A stretch of 62,831 bases of DNA from NCBI GenBank assembly GCA_964502145.1, contig CAZCVI010000038.1, forward strand, positions 1 to 62,831, written 5' to 3'. Shown here in pieces: positions 43,078-51,471 of this stretch (positions are counted from its first letter, which is position 1; every line of letters begins with the position of its first letter). The position numbers were made by a program, and so were the translations under genes. The DNA comes from CAZCVI01 sp964502145 (GTDB taxonomy: Bacteria > Acidobacteriota > Aminicenantia > UBA2199). The notes beneath the pieces are model-generated. The model did no database searches. It saw nothing but the letters and a program-made list of their open reading frames with translations, and was not told the DNA's origin.

Positions 43078-44046
43078 ATGAAGATAATTACTTGTTTCTC
43101 TTACAAAGGAGGCGCCGGGCGGACCGTTGCTGTAGCTAATATAGCAGCAGCCTTATCTTCCACTAAGGCAGTTGCCTTTATTGAAACACCACTGAATCAT
43201 AAAGTTGCTCTTATTGACTTGGACGTATTTTCAGCAGGTTTACATCGCGCATTTGGTATTAATAATGATGTGTTTAATACTGATGTTAAAGTATGTGTAC
43301 AAGATTACTTGCTTGAACAAATAGAACCTTCTGATTATTTGAATAAATATGCAATTACCCTTTCAAGCCATATAATGAATGATTTTATGGCTTATACGGG
43401 AGCGCGGGGAAATTGCAGAGAGGATCTGACTTTGTTTCCAGCAAAGCCTGATCCTGATAGACGTTTTATTGTTGCCAAATATCATGAGAATTTGCTTTTT
43501 CAGCTTATAATGGAATTGGAGAAGGAAGGTTTTGATTACTTATTGATTGATGGCGAATCGGGTACCCGATCAATGGCAGATATCGCATTGCGGCTGTCAG
43601 ATATTGTTTTAATGTTTCACAGACTAACTTGGCAGCATGTAGATGGAACTTTAAATGCGGCTAACTCTTATCTAAAATTTAAAAAAGATTCTTTTCCCCA
43701 CTTTTATTTGATTCCAACTGTTGTCCCTCTAGTTGGAGAAAAGGATAATGTTTTCAATGATAATGCCCCAGGTTTGAATGAATTGCGTATTTCCACTATT
43801 AATCTTCCTAAATATTCTGGTTTGAATAGTTTTGCGGAGGAAAATAAAGGCACCGAATCAGATCCAGGACCTGGCTATTTTTGGGCAAATGGTATTTGCA
43901 TTCATGATAGTCTTGTACTCAAGGGCGGCGAACGTATTATCGTTTTTGATACAACCATGGATTTATTAGATCAAGCAGGAAAGGATTACTATAGAATTGC
44001 TAGAGAGATTAGCCGTTTGCACAAACCAAACGAAGAAATGCATTAA
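43078..44046 (+). CDS. MinD/ParA-like ATPase with KGGAGRT P-loop
   Basis: The 322-residue protein has the deviant Walker A motif KGGAGRT at 10-16, directly after the first strand, and LIDLDVFSAGLHRAF as the A' region. DYLLIDGESGTRSMAD is the Walker B/switch II region. The KGGxGRT variant, with Arg before Thr, marks a subgroup of SIMIBI ATPases found in bacterial conflict and signalling operons rather than ordinary plasmid partitioning. No ParB or centromere-like sites are present. It probably switches between nucleotide states to control a neighbour, such as the CHAT protease. AAGGAGG lies 8 nt before the ATG. Confidence 0.85.
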   Translation: MKIITCFSYKGGAGRTVAVANIAAALSSTKAVAFIETPLNHKVALIDLDVFSAGLHRAFGINNDVFNTDVKVCVQDYLLEQIEPSDYLNKYAITLSSHIMNDFMAYTGARGNCREDLTLFPAKPDPDRRFIVAKYHENLLFQLIMELEKEGFDYLLIDGESGTRSMADIALRLSDIVLMFHRLTWQHVDGTLNAANSYLKFKKDSFPHFYLIPTVVPLVGEKDNVFNDNAPGLNELRISTINLPKYSGLNSFAEENKGTESDPGPGYFWANGICIHDSLVLKGGERIIVFDTTMDLLDQAGKDYYRIAREISRLHKPNEEMH

Positions 44047-44068
44047 GAAATATCTGGGAGATGTGGTT

Positions 44069-45352
44069 ATGATGAATAAAAAAAATAATATTTTTCTAAT
44101 AATTCTATTAATTCCTCTAATGGATAAAAGAGAAAAAAGAGAAAAAAATATAATAAAAAAATCACATGAGATGTTGGAGAGTAATTCTTCTATAATGCTA
44201 GTCGGGGTTTTAGATCCTTCGCAACGTAATACCACTACCCAGATGGCTTTTCTTGAATGTGATTACGCTTTTTGCGATTTATATAATAATATTCTCGATG
44301 AAATGGCAGAATTGCGGAAGTGCTATAGTGAATCAGGTGGATATTTGGCCCGACCTTCGACATTTGGTGAAAAGCAAAAAGAAGATGTACTTAAACGGAT
44401 CGATTCTATAGGTGTTCGGGTTTATCAACTTCTTGGTGGTTCTCCAAACCCATTTACAAATTGGTTCGATACAATGCTTAGGAAATATAAAGATAATTCG
44501 GATACAAGTCTTGACTCTGAAAATGTATCAATCATTACCAATGATTTTTGCATTCCTTGGTATTGGATGAAAAAGATACATAATGGGTTTTTTTTAAACG
44601 AGATATGTCCTTTAGGGATGCTTCAATTGGATGATCCAGAAGAGATAATATATGGCGTTCCTAGAAGATCACTTCTTAAAGCTAAATTGCAAAATGTTGT
44701 CCCGGATAAAACTGAAGATGTCTTGGAAGAAACTTTGTATGCTTTACTTATTAATGGAGATCCCAAGTTTTCTCTTGCTGATGAAGAACTTAAATCAATT
44801 GAAGATATTATTAGGGAACCAATTGAAAACAAGAAAGGTTTAACTTTTGAGATTGAGCTCGCAGACTCATCGGATAAGATTTTTAGAATTAGTAAAAAGT
44901 ATAAGGATCATGATATTGTCAATCGTTTTAAGATTGTCCATTTTTCCGGTCATTATTCAGATGATGAATTATTCGCGGATGATGAGCGAATTCCTCTGTC
45001 TAGTATTTGTGATCATATTCAAGATTCCATACTTATATTGGATGGATGCAATAGCTCCGAGGGATTAGGTGCCGTGGCTGATTTAAAAGGGCTCACATCA
45101 CGACTAATCAATGTGAGTAAAGCACTGGGAAGTGTTGTGACACTTTTACCGATAAAACAGGATCCGATTGCTGCTAAAATTCTTTGGGGGGAATTTTACA
45201 GAGAATTGAAAAATAATGATTCGTATATCGGTCATGCTCTTTTACACGCAAGAATGGCTTTGAAAGAATTCTATATGTCGATCGGTTCAAAAAATCCAGC
45301 ATGGTTGTTATATCAATTAATCGGACGTCCATGTATTAAACTAAACGAATAG
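44069..45352 (+). CDS. CHAT-domain (caspase-like) protease
   Basis: The 427-residue protein ends in a CHAT domain (about 270-422). The catalytic pair is visible: His in IVHFSGHY (probably H295) and Cys327 in LILDGCNS. The usual later features follow: GSVVTLLPIKQDPIAAKILWGEFYREL, HALLHARMALKE and NPAWLLYQLIGRP. The N-terminal 260 residues are not recognised and lack TPRs. CHAT proteases cleave partner proteins after a trigger, as in gasdermin and type III-E CRISPR systems. A GGGAG site lies 8 nt before ATG 44069. No gasdermin or CRISPR gene is nearby, so its substrate is likely another operon product. Confidence 0.85.
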   Translation: MMNKKNNIFLIILLIPLMDKREKREKNIIKKSHEMLESNSSIMLVGVLDPSQRNTTTQMAFLECDYAFCDLYNNILDEMAELRKCYSESGGYLARPSTFGEKQKEDVLKRIDSIGVRVYQLLGGSPNPFTNWFDTMLRKYKDNSDTSLDSENVSIITNDFCIPWYWMKKIHNGFFLNEICPLGMLQLDDPEEIIYGVPRRSLLKAKLQNVVPDKTEDVLEETLYALLINGDPKFSLADEELKSIEDIIREPIENKKGLTFEIELADSSDKIFRISKKYKDHDIVNRFKIVHFSGHYSDDELFADDERIPLSSICDHIQDSILILDGCNSSEGLGAVADLKGLTSRLINVSKALGSVVTLLPIKQDPIAAKILWGEFYRELKNNDSYIGHALLHARMALKEFYMSIGSKNPAWLLYQLIGRPCIKLNE

Positions 45353-45364
45353 AGATTCCCAAAA

Positions 45365-46237
45365 ATGCCAAAGAATATTGATAAACGTTTGAAATTACTG
45401 ACCCAGGCAGTTTGCATTCGGCGGTTAGAAAAAATTTTCCCAGGAATTCCTGCGCCAATTACAGCGGTTAAAGACCTAAGTCTTGATATTGCAAAAGGGG
45501 AAGTTGCAATTATATTAGGCCCTTCCGGGTGCGGTAAGAGTACTTTGATTCGCATGATTGCGGGCCTCGAAAAACCAACTACTGGCACACTTCTGGTTAA
45601 TGACAAACACTTTGACAAACCGTTACTTGAGTGCAGCATGGTTTTTCAGTCCTATACGTCATTTCCTTGGCTTACTGTTATTGATAACATTGCTTTTGGT
45701 CTGCGATATATCAATAAAACACTTTCTCCTAAAGAGCGAATAGAGAAAGCCCGGAGTTTTGCAAAACTAGTAGGCTTGCAAGAATTTGAAAATGCTTACA
45801 TTGGTACTCTTTCAGGAGGCATGAAGCAGCGTGTAGCGATTGCCAGTGCATTGGCCACAGAACCTGAAATACTTTTGATGGATGAACCCTTTGGGGCATT
45901 AGACTCCCAAACTCGCATGGTAATGCAGGAGCATCTTTTGAAAATTGTTGGAGAAACAGATAAAACCGTAGTTTTTGTAACCCATGATATTGAGGAAGCG
46001 TTACTTTTAGGAGACCGTATTTATGTATGCACTTCTAGACCTGCCAAGGTTTTGGAGGAAATCGACGTCCCCTTTCCCCACCCAAGGACGGCCAACACCA
46101 GGAACAGGAAAGATTTTTTTGAGCTAAAGCATGTTATTTTCAATCTGTTACGTGACCATATTACTGCAAGAGAATTGGAGCTGGTGTATAAAGAAAGAGG
46201 AAGGAAAAAAAATGTCCAAAAAAAAATCTCCATATAA
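45365..46237 (+). CDS. NitT/TauT-type ABC transporter ATPase
   Basis: The 290-residue ATPase has Walker A GPSGCGKS, the Q-loop in VFQSYTSFPW, signature LSGGMKQR, Walker B ILLMDEPFGALDSQ and the switch His in VFVTHD. This is the TauB/SsuB/NrtD group, which drives import through the permease encoded next. The N-terminal 25 residues are longer than usual. It starts 12 nt after the CHAT stop and overlaps the permease start by 26 nt. Confidence 0.93.
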   Translation: MPKNIDKRLKLLTQAVCIRRLEKIFPGIPAPITAVKDLSLDIAKGEVAIILGPSGCGKSTLIRMIAGLEKPTTGTLLVNDKHFDKPLLECSMVFQSYTSFPWLTVIDNIAFGLRYINKTLSPKERIEKARSFAKLVGLQEFENAYIGTLSGGMKQRVAIASALATEPEILLMDEPFGALDSQTRMVMQEHLLKIVGETDKTVVFVTHDIEEALLLGDRIYVCTSRPAKVLEEIDVPFPHPRTANTRNRKDFFELKHVIFNLLRDHITARELELVYKERGRKKNVQKKISI

Positions 46238-47036
46238 AGTAAATACATTCTTGCTAGGATTATTACCCTTTGTTGTAGTCGCAGTGATATGGAGTTTTAT
46301 GGTACATATTGTTAAAATTCCTCAAATATTTCTTCCACCTCTCGAAGATATGCCAAAAGTTCTATGGCATATGTTTACACAGGAAAATATATTTGCTGAT
46401 TTATGGATAAGTATATGTCGCGTTGTACTAGGTTTTTTTATTGCAATAATAATTTCTACTCCTTTAGGAATTTTAATGGGATACAGCGAAAAAATGAGCC
46501 GTTTGTTTGATCCCATTATCGGTTTTATTCGCTATATGCCTGTACCGGTTTTTATTCCCTTAACTATTCTCTGGGTTGGAAGTGGCAATACACAGAAGAT
46601 GGTCATCATTTTCCTCGGAGCTTTTTTTCAATTGGTTTTGATGGTAGAAGATGCTGCGAAATCAGTTCGCAAAGATTTTTATGAGTCAGCAATGATGTTA
46701 GGGGCGCCAAAACGAGATCTTGTTCTGAGAGTTTTGTGGCCAGCGGCATTTCCTCAAATTTTCGATAGTTATCGAATTTGTATAGGATGGGCGTGGACAT
46801 ATCTTGTTGTAGCAGAAATTGTTGGAGCTACAACCGGAATAGGCTATTACATCATTAAAGCACAACGTTATTTGTTAGTACCTCAAATTTTTGCTGCAAT
46901 GGTTCTGATCGGTCTACTTGGAATGTTCACCGATATCTTTCTTGCCAAATTGCACAAGCGATTATTTCCTTGGGAAGAAAAACAAAAAAATATGAAATAT
47001 AGATTAAGGAGAGAGCATGGAAAATTCAATAAATAA
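46212..47036 (+). CDS. NitT/TauT-type ABC transporter permease
   Basis: The 274-residue permease has six hydrophobic segments and the BPD_transp_1 EAA loop: YESAMMLGAPKRDLVLRVLWPAAFPQIFDS, with the conserved Gly, which contacts the ATPase. The start is taken at 46212 after AGGAAGG; an upstream frame is a shadow of the ATPase gene. Together with 39876 and 45365 it completes a transporter. The 47017 gene overlaps its end by 20 nt. Confidence 0.92.
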   Translation: MSKKKSPYKVNTFLLGLLPFVVVAVIWSFMVHIVKIPQIFLPPLEDMPKVLWHMFTQENIFADLWISICRVVLGFFIAIIISTPLGILMGYSEKMSRLFDPIIGFIRYMPVPVFIPLTILWVGSGNTQKMVIIFLGAFFQLVLMVEDAAKSVRKDFYESAMMLGAPKRDLVLRVLWPAAFPQIFDSYRICIGWAWTYLVVAEIVGATTGIGYYIIKAQRYLLVPQIFAAMVLIGLLGMFTDIFLAKLHKRLFPWEEKQKNMKYRLRREHGKFNK

Positions 47037-47448
47037 ATTATTGAGTGACCTTGAAAAACTGTCAGTAGAATTTGATACCCTCAATGATAATCAGAAGGAG
47101 CATTTGTATCCACTTCTACAAGAGACTCTGACTGCATTCAAAAATACGAACAATTTACATGAAGAAGAATTTCTTAAACCTCTTGTAATTTTATCAGAAG
47201 AAGTTATCAATATAAGGAGATCGGATAACTCTGGTTTTGGCAAAAGCCTTTCAATACCTTGTTATGATTTGTTTTTACCCTTCAAAGCAAGAAAACTTGA
47301 AGATGTTGAGCTTGTAATCTGCCCTTATGAAATACAAGGGATCAAAAATATGAAAGTTGATGGGATTCTTCAAAAAATTCAAAACTCATATCCCAAAGAG
47401 AAAATCAATGGAAGCGATCAAAAAGAAAATGATAATTTGTCGGCATAA
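47017..47448 (+). CDS. Small protein of unknown function in CHAT operon
   Basis: The 143-residue soluble protein begins with a helical segment (about 1-70, SINKLLSDLEKLSVEFDTL), continues with a strand-rich middle (SIPCYDLFLPFKARKLEDVELVICPYE) and ends in a polar tail. No family is recognised. A GGAGAGAGC site precedes the ATG, and the gene overlaps the permease before it and the large protein after it, so all three are translationally coupled. Confidence 0.7.
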   Translation: MENSINKLLSDLEKLSVEFDTLNDNQKEHLYPLLQETLTAFKNTNNLHEEEFLKPLVILSEEVINIRRSDNSGFGKSLSIPCYDLFLPFKARKLEDVELVICPYEIQGIKNMKVDGILQKIQNSYPKEKINGSDQKENDNLSA

Positions 47449-50209
47449 GTATGATAGTTTTTGGTTTGATCCTAATGAGAACAAAGTCGATAATGTCAAA
47501 AATACGAATTCTCTGGCAATCGAGTTTTTAATTAAAAGTCTTGATTGCATGAGCAACTTATCAGGAGTGGGTGATAAGTTGAACGGTGAAATTTATCAAG
47601 GTTACGATCCCAAGAAGCTAGATCAAAATGTCACTGCTTTTCGCTGGCTCATTGATGCCTTAATTATTTTGAAAGAAAGAATACCTGATTTTGATGATGT
47701 GCCAGACATTAGTATAAGGACGGATATGGACGGCGACCTCTTAAAGACCTTTATTGTTGAGAATAAGAACTTTTCCGAAATATTGAGAAAAGAAAGCTTA
47801 GAGGTATTGGTTGATAAGGATGTAGTAAGTTTTCACCGAATTTCATGTTTTGTGACTGATTCCTTAAGTGATGAAGAAATTTTATTGAATAAAAATTTCT
47901 CAATCAAAAACGATTCGGAGTTTGATAAACTTTTTACTGCTGAATTCATTCATTATATCGGCTCTAAAGTAGATTTTGAAAAATTGAACTTGCAGGTTAG
48001 AGAAATTAAATTTAAAAATTTAATATTTCATTGGGATATGTATTTACCTTTATCAGATTCTGATCTTTTTTATTATAAGAGTAATGTCATCTCAGAAAAA
48101 AACGATTTAGTCATGGATAATGGACTAATGCAATGTAAAGATATATTTTTAACAGTATCTAGTTTTTTGAATAAGATTTGTAATTTATTGATTAGTAAGA
48201 GTAAAGTTCATTATGAAGCAAAAATTTTAAAAGAAAGCTTTGAAGAAAGCAAGTATTTGCTAAATCAATATGAAATAAGAATCGAAAAAATTAAGGAGGC
48301 TTTAAAATCAACCTTTTCACCCACCATCCCACCTTCTGATTTTTATGCAATTCTTAAATTTTATGATGACGTTGAAACACAAAAATATCAAATTAATATA
48401 CTGGTTAACACATGTATAGTAAACAAGAAGTATTTTAAATATATGTCTCAATACTATTTAAAATTTAATGAGCGCTTTGATTCGTGGGCTATTGATTGCA
48501 TTGCGTTTCTCGACAAAACGATGGATATTTTACAAACTAATGTGATGATTTTGAGGGATAAAATTAGTCATATTAATAATAATATTAAAGTGCTTATCAC
48601 TATGGGTACTCATGAAATATCACTTCATTATGCATCTGAGCTTATAGGTTCTGATCAAAAGGAGATAGGTTCGCCTTTTTCTCCGATGATAGACTTGATT
48701 TCAAAGGATAAATCCCAGAGGTTTATAATTTATAGACCTCGGAGTATTCGGGATATAAATTATGATAATTTACTCCAACATTATAGTGAAGCCCTTTTGT
48801 TGAAATCTAAAACAGAATTGGAGTTTATTATAGAGGAAGTTACAGCATCGGATCGAGAGTTGGTTTTTTCAAGTCAATTTTTATTGGAAGAATTGGAATG
48901 TCTTGAGATAGGTAAATTTTTGAATGAGTATAAAGAAAGTTTTGATGCAAGTGTTTCCCTTAAAATTTTAAATTGTAATGTCTGGGATAAAACTAAGAGA
49001 TGCAAATTAGAAAAAATTTATAGGAATGAAGCAAGGGAACCAGAAAATATGAAGGATCAAAAATGGATTACTATAAATTCTATGATTGCTTTTTTTGAAT
49101 CATTATGTACCTTGTTTGACAATCCGAAAACTCATGTAAATACAGTTAAAGATAAAATCAATAAAAAAAAGTACCTATTATTTATCACAGGATTACTTTG
49201 TCTTAAGGCGGATCAATGTGAAAAAGCCCAAAAATTCTTTAACGATGCTATTGTTTTAGCTCATAAGGAGAATAAATATGATTGGGCGTTTTCAGTCGCT
49301 CAAATTGCCGGTTTATGCGAAAGTTGCACCGATATTTCGAGAGGAAATATAAAGAAGAAACTAAAGAATGAACATGCTGAAACAAATATTAAACCATATG
49401 AATTTACAGATATGCAAACAAATAAAGATAGTCCTTTTCGTACTAAACTCGCATCAAATTTTTTAGATGTTTTTGACCTTCAAAAAGCAATCGATATCAC
49501 GCGCTACCCAGATGAATCAAAGCGTTGGTTCCATATATTTAGAATAAAAATACGATCTTTACTTTTACTAGTGACGATACTGACCCTTTCCAGTTTGATA
49601 GTCTCTTCATATTTACTCTATAATAGTGTGATCCCGAATACTACAGTAACCCTTAACTTGATTTCTATTATTACCTGGTCTATAGCAATTATTGGAGCGC
49701 CGATTACCTTATTTTTGGGTACTATGAGAAAAAAAGCTGGAAAATTACTCCCCGAGATTTTATACCCAAAATATCTTTCGGTGATTACTTTAACTGTTAT
49801 TTCTTTTTCATTCAGCGGCAATCTTATCTTATCCCTTTCATCTCAAGGCAAATGGGTGAGTATTTTGGTTTTTGGTATTATTTGCATTTTTTTTCCAGCA
49901 ATTTATCTAAGATTCAAATGGAATACAATAATAAATGACATGAATAGAAAAGAAAGAAGGCGTCGAATATTAGATTTTTTGTCGCTTTCATTTCTTGAAG
50001 CCTGTTCACTGAGCGCTGTTTGCATGTTTATATATGGACCAACATTTAAAATTAACAACCAAAGCAGCCAACAATATATACATGATGTTTTTCAAATGGG
50101 TATTTTTTATTTTTCCCCTATTTTTATACTTTTAGCCTCATTGGTGGCTGTATTGTTAGGGATTGTATTTAAAGATATCCTCAACCCAGTAGGAACTTAT
50201 TCGAATTAG
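47408..50209 (+). CDS. Large protein with C-terminal membrane domain in CHAT operon
   Basis: The protein has about 933 residues from ATG 47408. Its first 700 residues are soluble, helical and unassigned, with coiled-coil-like stretches near 290-330. A small TPR-like motif (FITGLLCLKADQCEKAQKFFNDAIVLAHKENKYDWAFSVAQIAGLC) lies near 590-635. The last 230 residues hold about six membrane helices. The architecture, a long cytosolic sensor joined to a membrane pore-sized domain, would suit a membrane effector or transducer under protease or ATPase control; this is inference. The start overlaps the preceding gene by 41 nt. An ATG 24 nt downstream is an alternative. Confidence 0.7.
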   Translation: MEAIKKKMIICRHKYDSFWFDPNENKVDNVKNTNSLAIEFLIKSLDCMSNLSGVGDKLNGEIYQGYDPKKLDQNVTAFRWLIDALIILKERIPDFDDVPDISIRTDMDGDLLKTFIVENKNFSEILRKESLEVLVDKDVVSFHRISCFVTDSLSDEEILLNKNFSIKNDSEFDKLFTAEFIHYIGSKVDFEKLNLQVREIKFKNLIFHWDMYLPLSDSDLFYYKSNVISEKNDLVMDNGLMQCKDIFLTVSSFLNKICNLLISKSKVHYEAKILKESFEESKYLLNQYEIRIEKIKEALKSTFSPTIPPSDFYAILKFYDDVETQKYQINILVNTCIVNKKYFKYMSQYYLKFNERFDSWAIDCIAFLDKTMDILQTNVMILRDKISHINNNIKVLITMGTHEISLHYASELIGSDQKEIGSPFSPMIDLISKDKSQRFIIYRPRSIRDINYDNLLQHYSEALLLKSKTELEFIIEEVTASDRELVFSSQFLLEELECLEIGKFLNEYKESFDASVSLKILNCNVWDKTKRCKLEKIYRNEAREPENMKDQKWITINSMIAFFESLCTLFDNPKTHVNTVKDKINKKKYLLFITGLLCLKADQCEKAQKFFNDAIVLAHKENKYDWAFSVAQIAGLCESCTDISRGNIKKKLKNEHAETNIKPYEFTDMQTNKDSPFRTKLASNFLDVFDLQKAIDITRYPDESKRWFHIFRIKIRSLLLLVTILTLSSLIVSSYLLYNSVIPNTTVTLNLISIITWSIAIIGAPITLFLGTMRKKAGKLLPEILYPKYLSVITLTVISFSFSGNLILSLSSQGKWVSILVFGIICIFFPAIYLRFKWNTIINDMNRKERRRRILDFLSLSFLEACSLSAVCMFIYGPTFKINNQSSQQYIHDVFQMGIFYFSPIFILLASLVAVLLGIVFKDILNPVGTYSN

Positions 50210-50213
50210 TAAG

Positions 50214-51323
50214 GTGAAGGTTTTGAATATATTTCAATTTTTCTCTGATTTACAAGATGACTTCCCTGATAGTTTTATGGTTGAATATTGCAGTCTATTC
50301 AACTTAATATCTTGCTTCAATGATTATGTCAATAATTACGCTCAAAAGATCAATTACATTATAAATAATTTAAAATTTTTGGATGACTCATCTAATTTGG
50401 AACTGTTTGAAAAAGAACTCAAGGTCTTTAACCGGCGTGTAAGATTTGTCCAATGTATAGATGAAGTTGAGATTTATCTTAAGGAGGTATTTGAAAAAGC
50501 CATTAAATTAAATTTTATGGGGGATTCTGTAGGTGATGCTTCAAAAATTATTGAAGTCGAAAAAAAACTAATCCTTCTAAATAAAATTATTTCCATCGTT
50601 ATTAGGAGTATTCTCAATCAGGAAGAGTATTTAAAAAAATACAGTGAGGAAAAAAATTTAAAAGAACACTTTGGAGAATGGGTTTCTTATATCAATGAAG
50701 AGGCTTCTGTTCTTTTCTGTTACGTGGTTAAAGAGTCTTTTGAGTTTATGGATTCACCGGAAAAACAAGCCGTGATGAATTTAAATCGGTATGTTTTGCC
50801 TTATATAAAATATGAAAAACCAACTGAAAATTTCGGGGAAATATTAAATCAGATCGTACCCCTCATCGCTTGTTCGACTTCCTGTGAAGAGATGTTCCGC
50901 AATGTCATTCATTTATTCAAAAAAATCACTTGTATCCGATGCATTCAGCTTATATTAAAGGAACAGGATTCAAAGGAGCTATTTGTTAAATTTTATTCTT
51001 ATGTAGATCATCTTCCAATGTATGATATCGCACACTGTGGAGGTGTGATCTCGGAATCAGTTGAAAAGAATAAAGTTATTTGCATTAATTCGGTATATGA
51101 GAACCCGAAATATGATATTTTTGACGCCACAATAAAATCTGAATTAGTGGTTCCCATATTAATCGGTGATGAAATTTATGGTGTATTTAACTTTGAGGAT
51201 GATCATATAAACCGATTTTCTAAGAAGTTCGTTGATGCTATTCTACAAATTTCCTTGCGTATTTCTAATAAGCTCAGCTCTTTTACTGATTTATATTTAT
51301 TAGAAAAGAAGAAAGTTTTTTGA
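50214..51323 (+). CDS. GAF-domain protein closing the CHAT operon
   Basis: The 369-residue protein has an unassigned helical N-terminal part (1-200). A GAF domain follows at about 210-360: CEEMFRNVIHLFKKIT, the central GVISESVEKNKVICINSV, SELVVPILIGDEIYGVFNFE and FSKKFVDAILQISLRISNKL. GAF domains bind small ligands such as cyclic nucleotides, so this could be the sensory component. The start is GTG 50214 (4 nt after the previous stop); TTG 50223 has better spacing from AAGGTG and is equally possible. Confidence 0.75.
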   Translation: MKVLNIFQFFSDLQDDFPDSFMVEYCSLFNLISCFNDYVNNYAQKINYIINNLKFLDDSSNLELFEKELKVFNRRVRFVQCIDEVEIYLKEVFEKAIKLNFMGDSVGDASKIIEVEKKLILLNKIISIVIRSILNQEEYLKKYSEEKNLKEHFGEWVSYINEEASVLFCYVVKESFEFMDSPEKQAVMNLNRYVLPYIKYEKPTENFGEILNQIVPLIACSTSCEEMFRNVIHLFKKITCIRCIQLILKEQDSKELFVKFYSYVDHLPMYDIAHCGGVISESVEKNKVICINSVYENPKYDIFDATIKSELVVPILIGDEIYGVFNFEDDHINRFSKKFVDAILQISLRISNKLSSFTDLYLLEKKKVF

Positions 51324-51471
51324 TCGTTTTAAATAAGGTTCAAAACCATCTAAGCATAAATTTTCAAAAGTATTTGCTTTCAAGATATATTAAACATACT
51401 AATAAAAAATGACTTTAGTTTTTTTTAAGACACAAATTAGTTTAGCAAAAAGATTGTACGCACCTTCTACT
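51324..51471. other. A+T-rich intergenic gap between convergent genes
   Basis: I see no gene and no clear stem-loop terminator here, only a T-run (51420-51426) preceded by an A-run. The change from very A+T-rich to ordinary composition falls in this gap. Confidence 0.5.

Noticed and set aside
43078..44046. Plasmid or chromosome partition ParA
   Set aside because: No ParB gene or parS-like repeats nearby, and the P-loop is KGGAGRT rather than KGGVGKT.
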